64,000 nt of DNA from Solenopsis invicta (GCF_016802725.1 NC_052669.1:4517501-4581500); one strand, 5' to 3'. Counted from the stretch's first letter, positions 26,201-39,265 are shown. The notes: generated by a model from the letters alone, not told the origin. Made by a program: numbers and translations.

Positions 26201-28477
26201 GCGCAACTTTCCCCGCGCGTCCTTCGCAAAGTCACGGAGCGAAGGGATGCGCTCGTTACGAAACGGACAGCTACGTGACGGGAGAGAGGAGGAGGACGGT
26301 GCAACGACGCGACGCAGCGCGCGCGGCGGAAATTAATAACTTCGATACGTTCGTAATAGCCGCGTTTCCGCCAACAGCTACTCGAGACCGACCGATGCGG
26401 CGCTTTTCACGACCGCGCCGTGTCGCGCAGCGGAGATTCCCCCGTTCTTCCTCGCGCGAACGGACGTTTGCCATTGAAACATCTCCATTTCAAATGCCGC
26501 GAGGGGAAATATAACATCATAAATCATCGCCACGAACGGGCATGCGCACGCTAGCAGGGAATGCGTTAATCTAAGAAAGATTGACGTCCGGCTTTCCTAC
26601 AAGCAGGATATAAAGCACGACGGACGCCTCGTTTCGCGTCGCTCGCGATCGTTCCTGCGTTGTGCGCCTCGCGCACGTTAATCTTTTCGCGGATCCGCGA
26701 TTACGATACTCCTCTTCCACGAATGATTAATAAGTGAACATATCTCTCTTTCCCGCGCCGCGCTTTATCTTATAGTAAAAGCAAAATAAATCGCGGCGAG
26801 GGACCACCATCGCGGAAGAACAGGCTTTGACCGGCGCCGAAGAAATAGGAGAGACAATAGTAAACGGTTAAAATACTGTGCATTAATGTCTCACGGAGAG
26901 CAGCAGGGCTTTATAACCGCAATTGCGCCGCTATTTCTCGCCGTAAGTATTTATACGTTGCACGACTACCATTTGCGGCTAATTGACACTCGTCGCACTG
27001 CCGATAACTGCCTTGCCGTCGAACATTGACCGTCGTCCAGTGCACGCGGGCAACGGAATGCAATCGAATTATCGTGAGCTCATCACCGGCATTTCTCTCG
27101 CTCGCTCCCTCCCTCTCTTTCTCTCTCTCGGCCGGCGAGCGGCGGCGGCGCGTCCCGTCCCTTGTCTCTCGCCTACGCGGTCGTTCTCTCCCATTAAACA
27201 ATACCTTTATGCAAATCATCCCGGCTTAATTGCGACTGCTTTGCATGCGTGGGTTATCCGCGTGACAATCATGGTATCACGATCGCCAATAGTATCGTTC
27301 GCGGCCGCGGGGACCTACCCACGTTGTCGTTTCCCGTGTGCTACCGTACGTGGAATACAATGGCGTTTTACACGAGGAAGGAAGAATCCCCGACGACTGT
27401 ACCGAGCGCGGCGTTGCTACAAAACATTCTCATTATCCCCTTATCCGCATTCCCGACTCCTTCAGAAACGCGCGCCCGCCGCGCCGCCGGTATTATTGTC
27501 ATTATGCGTCTTCAGGAATTAGGCACGCGTATTGTTCGGCGCGCAACGATTTAATTTCGCGTGAGAAGAGGGTCGGGCAGGTGGAACTTATTCTTTGCGG
27601 CATTTACCGGAACGCGGAGCAATTTAGAATGAAAAAGAGTAATAACTTCCTCTGTAAAGCGTATACAATTAAGATACGCGATCGGGGATCGTAATCTCCC
27701 TGACAGAGTCACGCATGGACAATACTTGCATGGGAAGCACTCGGAAATAATGGGATTCCATAGCAAAATTGGCCAGATAGGAACAAGGCGATGCATAATA
27801 TATCCATGGTAATACGAATGGTCGAATGGAGTGCACGGTTATTATTTGTAGATTAGCTCTTGCTCTAATAAGATAAAAATGTCGGCTGTAAGGTTTATCT
27901 TGTTAAATGTCCCATCAAGCCGTCTTATCTTTTAATACTTGTAAAATACTCGAAACACAGTATTTGCAATATTTTCTCGAAATTCCCAGACGCATTATTC
28001 TATTCTACCGTCCTGTTGAGATGAAAAGCATTTCGCTCCCAATTAAAAGGGCAGGTACAGAGAGGCGTGAATTGCAGAAAGAAGTGCGGTAATGAAGAGT
28101 AATCGTTTTGGCGGCGCGGCGCGACGTCTCGCACATATCGCCGTGGACCCTTTGCGAAGGGCGCGCAAGTGCCATGCTGCTCATACCTGGAACCTTGCGT
28201 CACCCCGTGTTCAGCGTACACGTCGTCGCAAGAAAAAAAAAAAAGAAACGAACGAGGTCTGATACTTTTGTGTACGCACCACCTTTCCCGACACGATGGT
28301 AGTCATGGCGACGACACAGACAGAGCTGCGATCGACGCGACAAGAGTTTGACGAAATAGGGAAGAATAGACAATGACGACGCCACCGAACTCGGAGACAG
28401 ATGGGGAGGAAAGAAGGGAAAAGCCTCTCGTCGTGATTCTCGACGTGACGCCGCGAGAACCGCAAGCCCGTGCACGC

Positions 28478-28526
28478 GACGCCACTTGCCCGCATGCCTT
28501 GGAGCACATCCAGTTTTCGCACCCTC
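28478..28526. repeat. Diverged direct repeat, copy 1
   Basis: The stretch around GCATGCCTTGGAGCACATCC recurs about 835 bases downstream (29313-29361) in the same orientation with roughly three-quarters identity. This copy lies in a CpG-rich island and the other in AT-rich DNA. Neither lies in a supported gene. Confidence 0.6.
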
Positions 28527-28680
28527 CGCCTCTCCCTTTTCCCCATCTGTTTTCGTATCTCATCCGGGTTCCGCCTGTCCGTGCAGGGGACTCGAGGTGT
28601 TCGTCGAACTTCTGGTATACTCCTTGGACGCTGCGTCGCTTATCTCACTCTTGTCCGTTCTGCTGTCCCTCCCGGGCCGG

Positions 28681-28688
28681 TATAAATA
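28681..28688 (+). promoter_or_regulatory. TATA-box-like TATAAATA
   Basis: GCCGGTATAAATACA sits at the downstream edge of a CpG-rich island. It is a good match to the TATA consensus, but no initiator, donor or start codon is convincing within the next few hundred bases. Confidence 0.2.
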
Positions 28689-29312
28689 CATTGCAAAGAG
28701 GCGACGAGGTAATTGATATGTAAAGATACATATTCAGTATTACATCGTTTAATTCAAAAGTGATAATATACATGAGGTGAATACTGAATGAGATTTTCAG
28801 TTAATTGCTTGCTGGGGTATTTGCATATAATTTTTACTACGACAAAGAATACTTATGTACATGCATATACAATGACATATTTATTGAAAAATAAAATTAC
28901 AGAAAAGAACAGGTTTTAATAATTGATTTATAATCTTATTTTGCTCGCGTACGAAAATCTCATATGTGATAGCTCTATATAGATGAATCATATCTTCTCT
29001 GAAATGCATTTCAATGCTCTGCAAGGATCCAAAATTCGTAAATTGTTAGATTCACGACTCGCAAATAAATTATTTTCAAAAAATTAGGTGAAATGTTATA
29101 TATACATCAATTAAATACTCTTGTGATTATTTAATAAGTGATTAAAGATATTTTAGAAATTTTATTTTATTTTTTTTATAAATTGACTTCTTAATTTGTC
29201 TTCAGAGAATTAATAATTAAAATTGCACCTGCGTGTTTATGTGACCGAATGAATAAGTCTCGGTGGAGTATTTATTCCTCCGTCAGCTTGAGCGCGAGAA
29301 GGTTTGTATTGT

Positions 29313-29361
29313 GACACCATTTGCTTGCATGCCTTGGAGCGCATCCAGCTTCCGTAACCTT
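29313..29361. repeat. Diverged direct repeat, copy 2
   Basis: Partner of 28478-28526. The shared core is GCATGCCTTGGAGC followed by CATCCAG. Confidence 0.6.
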
Positions 29362-32300
29362 CACGTTTCTTCCCCCCACGTCATACCACTTTATACCATT
29401 CGCATTTCGTTCGCGTCGTATGCCCCCGTAATCTCATTTAGCATTGATTTCTCTAACATCAGCTAATAACAATTTAAATTTTCCTTTGCATCTTTTGCTT
29501 TTGCTTATTAAAACTTAAATACGATTCTCGTGAAGAAAACATATTCAAACGGTATTAATCGAAAGTACACGAAAGGAAAGGAAAAATAATAGCTTTTTTC
29601 TCGCTAAAATATAACATTGTGTTACTCGAATCGTTAAAAGAAATAATAGAGGATACAAACCTTCTAGATATACAGTTGTTAATTGGACATCCATGCAATT
29701 ACTGCTTATTCCCGGCACATCAAGCTTTATACGATCGCATAATTGCTCGTTAGAATACAGTGAATTTGCCTTTAACACGGGGCGCACGTTATTTTATTGC
29801 GTACATCGGACGCGCGCAATATTGCCAGCGAAGAATTCTAGATTTAAATCGGGCTTCGTTCAGCTTAACGATCAAATATTTTTACTAATTACAATTGTAT
29901 AATTAATTATTCACTTCGCGGGGGCCGACCGCCACGTTCCGATGCGAACAATATCGTTCGAGTGAAAAATGGATCGCCCGATAATATCGGCATACTCCCG
30001 TCATTTATCTCGGCCGGTCCATTTATTTGGCGCCGTAAAAAAATAGCGAACTTTAAACCGATATTGACCCAACTCCGCCGACAGAGGCCGTGGAGAAGCT
30101 GTGCCGCGAAAAGGACACGCCGTAAACCGCGAAGATTACTCCTTCAATATTCATGTACTTCCGTCATTACCATAGAACTACCTCTAAAACCGGTACACCC
30201 GCCTCCCCCGGGATAGAGGGGTAGGCTCCGAATAATTCATTTCTGTATCGGTACCCGCGCAAATAAATCGCTTACTGACAAGAGTATGGAGTCGATGATA
30301 TTCGTCGTCCAATGCATATCTTATGAAAATCAATATAACTCAAACTTTAGGCATTATACCATCAAGTAAATAGCTACAAGACAATTATCGATAATATTTA
30401 TTCAGTTTTCAATATTGCACGTATACTTGATGTGCGTAGAGGATATATTTATTATTTTGTCTTTTCATTATAATTTTTTATCATTTTTGAAGACTTTTAT
30501 GATATAATCAGTATTGATCTCAGGAAAATTACTATTCGTTCCGGGCTGTTTCCGATGTCCAAGTAATTCCAAGTACGATCAGTGATAATCGACCAATTAC
30601 TTCGCTCGGCTATCATAGATCTCGTGCGCCAAAAGATTTCGCGTTTATCGGGTAACCGATGCGGTGGAGACAGGAAGAACAGCCGCGGGCTTAGATAGAG
30701 AAGCGCTTCGAAACGAAGTAAATTGTTGAGGAGGAAGAAGAGAAAGGAGAAGAGGAATGCCATTACTCCGCCCGCGAAGCCGAACTCGGCGCCTACGTGG
30801 GGCAGAAACGAGGAGGCGTTGGATGGGACAGGTGCAGGAGGGAGAGCGGGGAAGAAGAAAGTGGATTTTAATACCGCTTATTTTATTCATGCTTATAACC
30901 CGGCTTTCGCCCGCTAAGGATTTTCATAATAACCGACTTGTCCTCCCTCTAGGGTCCGCAGGCGAGAAGGTAGTCGATGTCGAGCTGACGAAAATTCTCC
31001 CGAAAGCAGAATCACCCTTGTGGCTCTCACAAATGCAATATTTCCACATATTTTCTTTCCTAAGATGTGCGGAGGTTTGATAATGTGAGAAGCGTAGTGT
31101 ACGCGATGTTAAAAATCGATTTTTAAGAAATATATAAAAGCGCCCGATAATCTACTATATCTCGTGACAAATAACTGTAGAATTTATTATCGTATTGTAT
31201 ACGTATTGCACACGCGAGTTTACGTGTGAGGAAAGTGTCAAACGGCAGATAATGAGCGAGCACTGCGATTATAAATTCTCACCGTTAAACGTTATCGGTG
31301 TTTGGCGAAATTTACGTTTCATCGTCAAAATCACCGCGGAAGGACCATTTGCAAGATGTCTGGCAGCATCACGTACGTCTTATAGAATCCCGCTACTCCA
31401 AAGTAGTTCGTGTTTGCGAGGTTTTACGACTGTCCCCCCGAGGGCCCGGGAACATTGTCTTTCCACTATGTAAGTATGCTCTAGCCGGATTGCCGACTCC
31501 GTCTCTCTCTGAAAATCAAATTTGGCACGCTGGTGGCACTTCTTCCTCGACATTTCACTTCCGGGTACCAACAAACGTTTCCCCAAGTTGCATCTCCGCG
31601 ACTTTATTATGCGCGTCACACGCGAGGCACTCGGCAGCCACTTTCTGGCCGCGAACTTCCGATTTTTCTGGCCATAACTCGGGCGTGTAAACCTGAGCTT
31701 GCAGAATACGTAAGACGCTTCTTGACCCCGACATCTCCTTTTTACGCGGTCGGGCCAGAGGGAAGAATGTTAACTTCTCCCCTTCTTCGCGAAAAGTTTT
31801 TCCGACCCCGCCCCCTGTGTTGTCCTTCTCTCCTTCGTTCCCCTCTTCACTCACTCGCATCGGCTTCCTCTCCTTTGCGTTACTCTAAAACAATTCAACG
31901 AAGGAGCAGCGAGGAAGTTTCGCCCGGACGCATACCAGACAGCGAGAGCGAGAAAGGGCAAGGAGCGAGAGACAGAGAGAGAGAGTATGAGGGAAGATGG
32001 GGTAGAAAATCGCAGACTTTAATAACGCGTTTCCGCCGGCACGTGAAATTCTTCTCGCGTTGAGGTACAATGCGGAAAATCGAGAACACCCCGCCGCGGA
32101 AAAGGGCGTACGAAACTCTCGTAATTTACGGGGAAACGTGCCGGGAGTCGAAAACCGGGCAAATATCATTGCTCGCTTCTTTTTCCCCAGTGGTCCAGTT
32201 ATAATCAAGGGGTACCCTCACGAGGAACCAATTGAATTTGTCGGCAGCCGTCCGCACTATTCCCACCACCTCTCGCGAAGAACTAATTATTAGACCGCGG

Positions 32301-32609
32301 AGTTTCAGTTACACGTGCGCCCTATCTGAACTTTTATTATCGAGCAACGAAAAGCTAATTGAAACGGGTCAAAAACAACTAGGCTACTTTCTGTTTATTA
32401 TATGTTTTATTTTCCGCGTAACAAAATTATGATGGCTTTCAAAGTACTTGCAAATTTCGTAAACGTAGAAGTGACAGAGATATCCGCACTTATTCCGGCA
32501 TTCGAATACGTAGTATTTCAAGACTATTTCAAAATAATGTAATATCAACGTAAGAAACCGTTATGATACATCTAGTTCCTGTGTGTGCGTGCATTGAAAC
32601 AATATTAAT

Positions 32610-32970
32610 CCTAGAGACGAATTATTCGAATATAAATCGAATCAGATAAAATTGGATTTGATTCGATTTAGATTTGAATCTAAATTACTAGAACATTTTG
32701 AAGCTAAAGGTTTGAATACAAATTATATATATTAACAATATTGTAAAATTATATTTAAAATAAGTTTATATCATATAATTAATATTATTTTTTAAATATA
32801 GAAATTTTTGTTATTATACTATATTAATATTCAATCTAATAATAATTATGTTATAAATTAGAAGTTACTATTCAATTATTCGAATCGATTTAATTTGGTT
32901 CGATGCAGATATAATTTTCTCGCTTCTATTTGATTTGAATCGGCGCTAAAAACTGATTCTTACATCTTTA
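32610..32970. repeat. AT-rich stretch of repeated ATTCGAAT/GATTCGATT words
   Basis: Words such as GATTCGATTTAG, TTCGAATCGATTT and TGATTTGAATC recur in both orientations at the two ends, with a plain AT-rich centre. This is a probable decayed repeat of unknown family. Confidence 0.4.
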
Positions 32971-33305
32971 ATTAATACATAAATATAAATTTTTATTGAA
33001 AAATATATTGTGCCTGTCTTAGTAAGCTTGTACAATCTCATTGTGTTATTAAAATGAACAAAGAGACTAAATTACATTTAAAAAATGGAACAAAGGAATT
33101 ATCCACGTTGACATTTAAAGCTATGCTTGAGGGGAAGTTACCGGCGCGTTACCGGCGCGCGCGAAGCCAAGACGAAAGGCGTTTCCAGAACAGAATCTCG
33201 GGGATTGGATAATTTTTCGTGTCCACCTTCGGGTAAGCTCGAGGGGTACGTACTTACAATCTAGAGTACGTGTCGGGAGGACAGAGATGGAGGACTGGCG
33301 GCCTC

Positions 33306-33493
33306 TATAAAACGGAAGAGGAATAAGAGAGCGAGATCCAGGGCAAGCGTACAGAGTGTCGCGCGCGGATGCAGCCGGCTGTAACGTAACCGAGTCTGGC
33401 GCCGTATTTGTCTTTTGGTGCAGCTATTCTCCTCGTGTCTCACTTTGCTCTCACTTCTGCATCTACCGCCTTTCTCGTTTCTCCGTAACCCTA
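33306..33493 (+). promoter_or_regulatory. Candidate TATA promoter and downstream donor
   Basis: CTCTATAAAACGG (TATAAAA at 33306-33312) is followed by CpG-rich DNA and a possible donor CCCTAG|GTATCG at about 33494. There is no supporting reading frame. It is listed only because TATA, island and donor appear in the right order. Confidence 0.15.
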
Positions 33494-35175
33494 GGTATCG
33501 CCGCCAGAACGGCGTACGGAGGTGTTTATGTCCTATTCGCAAAGGTATTCCCGGCACTACAAAGTAATTCCCGGGATGTTGTCACAATCACGGTTAATCA
33601 TTGCTGGAATATCTCAGTATGTGAAAATAACTAAATAATTGCGAGCCTTGATTTAAGATATTAAATATTTTTTTTATATTCTAGATTTTTTGAAGTTAAT
33701 AAAAATAAGTTAAGTTAGAGTTCGCTGATATTCATATGAATTATTATAATTATTAGATTATATTATTCTGAATTCTAAGAAGTATACATTATTATTGATA
33801 AGACGTTTTCCTGAAAAATTTATTTTTTTAAAATTAATTGAATTAGTCGTTTAATAATTGCTGAGTATCAAGTTTAATTTAGAACGAAATTGCTTGTACA
33901 TCTTCTGATTTTATTTTTGTTAAACATTTTATGAAATATATATAATTACATTCGCGACACTAGTAAAGAAAAATATAAAAAGCACATTTTAAAAAGTATT
34001 ATTTTACATGTTACTATAATTTTAGAGTTTTTAGTAAATTTATAATTAATTTTTAAGGAATTTTTTTGTAAAAGTTCTATTATAAAGATAAACGAAAGTT
34101 CGTAGAACACTTATTATGTATATTTTTTTAATATCTGTTCTTCCCTGATATAAACTTGGGTGATTACAGATTTCTCTGTAGGACGGCAAGAAATTTAATT
34201 ACGAAACATACCGCGGTAATTGAAGATACCCTTTAAGAGTGACGACAACAAAAATTTCGTCAAGCAGTGAGAACTTTGTATTCTCTTCCCTTTCTGGGAT
34301 CTCCTTCCCGTTTCCTTCTCGTCTCAATTTCCCGCACAGCCCGTCAGCTGTTACCCTCGACATCGGACTTCCTTGGCGGTGAGAATGCTCGTATCGACGC
34401 CAGCAAGATGGATGCGCGCAAACATTGATCGACATTGATCGCTTAAGCAGAAAACATTACGAACGATTATCGCGACATTCTGCAAAATTTTGTGAGAACG
34501 CAAGCGAGAGAAAAATATCTTTGTCGATCCGTAGCATTGAATTCAAGAGCGTTTGGATTTTATCACGGAATAAGGCAGGTAATATGGAATATTTAAATTA
34601 GCATCACTCCTATATAAATATTACCTACTCATCTTGATTTGACAAACAAAATCTCGTATCAATAAAGAAATTAAGATTATAATTAAACGGCATAACAATT
34701 ATTTATATTATACAACGTTATTGTTTATTAAATATACACATTAAAGAATTTTTTTAACTCATGAGAACACGACTAAAACAACACACAGGAAAACATGGAG
34801 AGAAAAATTTTCTTCATGCAAGCAAATTATGTCTGTTTAAGAATATAAATTCTTCCAAGAAGATTTTATATATGAAACAATGAATTGTTGATTTGATACT
34901 AATTTTTTTTCTGTGAATACTGTGATATCTCCAAGAGCAGAAAAATAAATATTTGCATAAAAAAAGTCGTTACGTGAGGTTGTTTATTATAGCTTGTTTT
35001 GCATCACCTTACAGCGATTGCCGTCTGAATGCAGTGTTTTCTTTAAAAAATAAGCCCCTATTTCATTTTAGTTGCCTACCCCATGTTATCTGCGTTTACC
35101 CTATATTAGTCGTAATAGTTACCCTATATTGGACACTTTTTGCACACATCCTGTCCTTCACTCGCGCACGCTAAG

Positions 35176-35400
35176 TACCAAACGCTCGAACGTTTCGTTT
35201 CGACTTGGCGACAACGACGACGATGAAGAGGGTGAACTCGGCTCGGCCGTTTTATCGCGGCTCGCCGCTGAGCAAGCAGGGACTCCATCTCTCACGCAAC
35301 TTCAGGATTTGATGCATGTGCCGCCGGAACATTTGTTCGATCCCCCGTCTCGTTCCCTCCTCTTGGCCCTCCTGGGCCACCGCCTACCCTCTGGAAAGCG
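35176..35400 (+). CDS. Candidate alternative coding exon (acidic, helical peptide)
   Basis: An abrupt switch from AT-rich to CpG-rich DNA coincides with a possible acceptor CGCACGCTAAG|T. The frame that fits exon 2's two-base overhang reads STKRSNVSFRLGDNDDDEEG, then ELGSAVLSRLAAEQAGTPSL and TQLQDLMHVPPEHLF. The composition (acidic run, amphipathic helices, few rare residues) looks more like real protein than the neighbouring open frames. It becomes low-complexity Ser/Pro/Arg after about 35400 and stops at 35485. I find no strong donor before that stop and the acceptor is weak (AAG). It may be an alternative terminal exon, part of another gene, or chance. The family is not recognised. Confidence 0.3.
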
Positions 35401-35697
35401 GCGGGTCTTCTCTCTCTCTCCTCGGTGTCTTCCTCTTCCTCGAATTTCTTCCTCCACCGCGTCCGCCCCGTTCATCCGCGCGTAACCCGCGCCACTGCCA
35501 CCGCCGAAGAGGGTATTGGACTTTCGCCGTCTCCACGGTGTAGGCAGGTTTATTTTTATTCCATACGATTCATTCGATTGAACATGACTTGTGGTTACAG
35601 CCCGGGCGATATATTTCCGATATTACGGGACGACATTCCAACTCCTGTGGTCCCGCGAGTCTCTTGTATTCTTTGCCCATATCGCTCCTCGCGCGCC

Positions 35698-35724
35698 ACC
35701 GCCGCCGCCGCTGCCGCCGCCGCC
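35698..35724. repeat. (GCC)n trinucleotide run
   Basis: A GCC repeat with one interruption (GCT) in the CpG-rich island of intron 3. Confidence 0.9.
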
Positions 35725-37359
35725 CTCCAACCAGCGGGTAAAATACGTACGATCCTCTCTAGAATAATAGTGGCTTCCGGGGAATTCATGGATGTACCCG
35801 CCCGCTTTCTCGCGGCTCGGGTGAAGAAACGGGTGCGCGATCGTTGCAGCTGGTTCGATTTCGGAAATTAGCCCCTGCTATTTTCCTCTCGTGGACCCTT
35901 TGCCAGGTAACGATAATCCGTTCACCCACATACGGAAATACACTGGAGTACAACGGAAGAACCTTGTAACGTCTCTTAAATTGCGTAAATAAACGAATTA
36001 TTTCGTGACAGCGATAGTAGATTGGTTTCTCAATTCGTTGGAAGTGACGCGATTTATGTAAAAATTAGTTTTAATCTTTAGTGGCCAGTATCGCAACGTT
36101 CACTTTCCAGGTGTAAATATAAAAATGTATCAGTAAAGTCGGGATCTAAGCAGTTCAGTTATTAAAAATTGAAAAGTTAATGTAATATTAATTACTGAAA
36201 TATATCCAAAGTTGAAAAAAAATATATATCAATAAAATCTTACGAGAAATTTTTGAGTAAAATCAGTCAAAAAAAATTTTTAATGCCGCGATAATAAGAT
36301 GATGCAACTTCCACAGGATTTTTGTTAGTTTCCGCGCACCAATTTGAATATATTAGTATAGCAAAAGTTATCACATAAATCTATTGCAATCAAGTGTTAG
36401 GGTTAATATCGTGGAAGCGTGAATGCAATAAATACAGTACGCGACCACTCGAAAATGTCAGACTTAACAAGTCCAGCGGCAGCTGCGAAGGCCAATTTAA
36501 AGAGGTTAAAGTCTCGTCTAATGTTTGTCACCGCACACAGCTTCCGCAGCCGGCATAGCGCATCCGCGACGTGGCGACGCGATGCCATTATTGCGGAAAC
36601 AGCGGACGCGCGCTCGCTGCAAAATGCGGGCCGTAATAATTGCGCGGCAACGTTAATTCGTTTTCCTCCTCGCGCGAATAATTTTCTACGTAAATACGTG
36701 CATGCATAATAGCGGATCTCCTGCCCCCGCCACGACCTCCTAATTAACACGTTACACTGTCCTAACGCGTCGCTTCGCCCGAAATCGATACAGCGCGGCA
36801 TTAATTATTGCTTTACGATGGTCCTTGATTAAATCACGATATCGCTGGTTATGTCGACTCGGATGTCGTAACCAATAGTAACCATCCGGTAAACACTTTG
36901 TCGCCTGGCCGGGGAAAATTCAGTTTACCGCCCGCGTATTAAGTCCATTTTGTAATACTATCGCTATCGGGACGTTGTACGGCTAACGATACTGTTGTAA
37001 TTACGCGTGCCACGACATAACTAGGTGCTCTGTAACGATCTCAACGACATTAATGCCTTTTATTGGTTTCCCTGTGAAATGTTTTTGCAAATACGGTACA
37101 CGCGTACCGTTTACCTTTAATTTAACTGTTCGAATAGCACAGGCACGAAATTTATTAAATGTTTTTCTTTGGTGGACAAAGAATTGAGAAAAAAAAAGAG
37201 GAAACGTGCGATGCGAAGTCGGAAGACTTTTACGTAACAATGAAAGTAATGATTTGAGGCAATTCAGGTTTGGAACAAAGTACAATATTTATAATCAATA
37301 ATAAAAATAAAATGGATCATTTCATCAGAATTTATTTCTATAATATATTGAGAAAATAG

Positions 37360-37583
37360 TTCGGTAACAGCTACCAAATATTGAGCGAAATAATGCCAAT
37401 AAAGTATTCGGTTAATATAACTAAAAATAATTTTACTTTTCTAAATATTTTGTAAGTATTATTAAACGGTCAATTATATTATCAAATTTTGTAATATATT
37501 TAGAAAAGTAAAATTATATTTTAGTTATAATAACCTACTTAATTGACATTATGTCACTCAATATTTAGTAACTATTACCAAAT
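37360..37583. mobile_element. 224-bp MITE with long terminal inverted repeats
   Basis: Arms of about 90 bases (37360-37450 and 37494-37583) are inverted copies at roughly 85% identity, differing mostly by C/T transitions and one small gap. They begin TTCGGTAACAGCTACCAAAT and, on the other strand, TTTGGTAATAGTTACTAAAT. They share ATAATTTTACTTTTCTAAAT next to a 43-base centre. There is no coding sequence. It is the best preserved nonautonomous element in the window, and a (TA)n tract starts 18 bases after its right end. Family not recognised. Confidence 0.85.
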
Positions 37584-37596
37584 CTTTTTTGCAATG

Positions 37597-37600
<4 letters not shown>

Positions 37601-37656
<56 letters not shown>

Positions 37657-37676
37657 TATATATATATATATATATA
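37601..37676. repeat. (TA)n microsatellite
   Basis: A 76-base TA tract with one CAC interruption near its middle, adjacent to the MITE. Both strands give spurious open frames of alternating Tyr/Ile. Confidence 0.97.
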
Positions 37677-39122
37677 AAAGCAAAAAACCGTTTTTTCTCT
37701 GTATATTGAAAATATCTAGGAAAATAGTACCAGTTAATGTCTATTCTGTTCATAATGCGTACGTAATAGTTAATTTTCGAAAGCCTAGGTAGCTTTGATG
37801 ATGATCGTTCCATTCAAAGCTTGATAATTCGTTTCAGCTACCTCCCACGTCGTAAAGGTTGTTAATTAAGCAGCGCTATGACAGTGCTAATAAACGGATG
37901 CGTTGACATTAATACAATATATCGACATTGTGAGGGGACGATCGGATAACTAACGGCACATCTGAATTATCCGTTAATGAATAGCGATGTTGCGGGCAAC
38001 CCAGATTTATTCGATTATTTGCGAGATTGGTAGTAGTTCGTGGCGTGTCTACTCAAATTGGGAATTTTGGAGGAAGATCTTCACACATCGGTCATTAAAT
38101 GGTAACTAAAGCTCGCTTTAGTCCAATTTAATTCGCTAATACCGGTGATCGTGGCTAGCTAAATTGCGATAATCGTGAAAAGTTCAACGCGAGCGTATAT
38201 TTATAGAAGTTTGTCCATATTGATTTAGTAGAGCGTCTTATCATTTATCAATAAACGAATGGCACGAGTTTATTTAGAGAACGGGAATAAGTTAAACAAA
38301 ATATAATTTATAAATGAACGTATCGTGTTTGATTTAGAAAATGTAATCGGAGCGTTTCGTATTTCGAACTCGTTTCTAATTTCGAAAAATTTATATTAGC
38401 ACAGACTTCTCCAAACGATCGGAAATCAAAATTACGAAATTGACAGATTTCTCAATCTATTACAGGCAATAACGAAATTAACGTTATAACCCCATAAATG
38501 ATTACTTCCCTAAAATAATTTCGTTACTCCGAATTGGGGAAAGAAACTTCTAATTTATTTCGAGTTTCTGATTTCATACATCTTTTGTAATCCGTGCAGA
38601 GTAATTCATAAAATAAAAATATTCGCAAACATCGAAAGTAATTTAAAACTTTAGTCTGATAAATATAAGTGTCTGATGTTCCGATATTGTAATATCCAAC
38701 TAAATCTTTTTATCTTTACTACCGCACCAAATGTAATATCGTCGATTCCGTTTGTTCAAGTATTGAAATGAAAATAATCGAAATATAAATTTTCATTTGC
38801 TTGTACGATTGTTCATTCTTGATCAGTCACATTCTAAAATTTTGATCGAATGAACAATATGGTTTTAAAACGAATTGGTAAAATCGGCCGATTTAAATTG
38901 CAAAAGCATAATTCTTCGTTTTAATATACGCCAAATCAAACGAGAGGTTGAAAATAAATAAATAAATAAACAGAAATCGATGAATAATTATTGTACGTGA
39001 TAATCGAGAAAATATTTGCCTCTGTCAGCAGATATCCTATTAAGCATTAAATCCATATAATATTCCGTTATTACCTTAAATATCTACTCTTTAATAATTT
39101 ATATCATTCCGCGTTGTTGCAG

Positions 39123-39265
39123 AGCAAGGACAAAATACGAGCAAGAAGAAAACAACGTTTTCGAGATTGCTACGAGGACTGAAGACACATAGGAAAGAGA
39201 AACAAGGCCAGCAGGCGCAATCATCTCCCAGGCATGGTCGCGCAAGAATGGGCGTGCCGCAAAGA
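39123..39265 (+). CDS. Exon 4: basic segment of the CG32809-like protein
   Basis: This coding exon of 143 bases has acceptor CGCGTTGTTGCAG and donor CAAAGA|GTAAGTGC. Its first two bases complete a Glu codon begun in exon 3. Then 47 codons follow and it ends in phase 0. It encodes QGQNTSKKKTTFSRLLRGLK (residues 135-154 of the assembled fragment), THRKEKQGQQAQSSPRHGRA, then RMGVPQR. The strongly basic TTFSRLLRGLKTHRKEK is probably helical and contains basophilic kinase-type sites (K-x-x-F-S, R-x-x-S-like). It is the second motif I recall from the insect CG32809/AGAP005037 family. The C-terminal conserved domains expected for the family are not in this window, so the gene continues to the right. 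Confidence 0.85.

Larger units (their letters stand above)
16898..39122 (+). other. Intron 3 (22.2 kb)
   Basis: It runs from GTAAGTCG to CGCGTTGTTGCAG. The contents are mostly AT-rich sequence with CpG-rich islands at about 21960-22400, 26090-27560, 28090-28680, 30600-30960, 31300-32300, 33130-33560, 35180-35870 and 36480-36800. Repeats inside include a 24-base palindrome, a (GA)n tract, a diverged duplication and a MITE. A candidate first exon (22172-22366) and a candidate coding exon (from 35176) are listed separately at low confidence. The rest holds nothing I can support as a gene on either strand. Confidence 0.7.

Noticed and set aside
31298..31469. Open frame ending near the donor CTAT|GTAAGTATG
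   Set aside because: No adequate acceptor upstream and no recognisable motif. The overlapping frame is also open.
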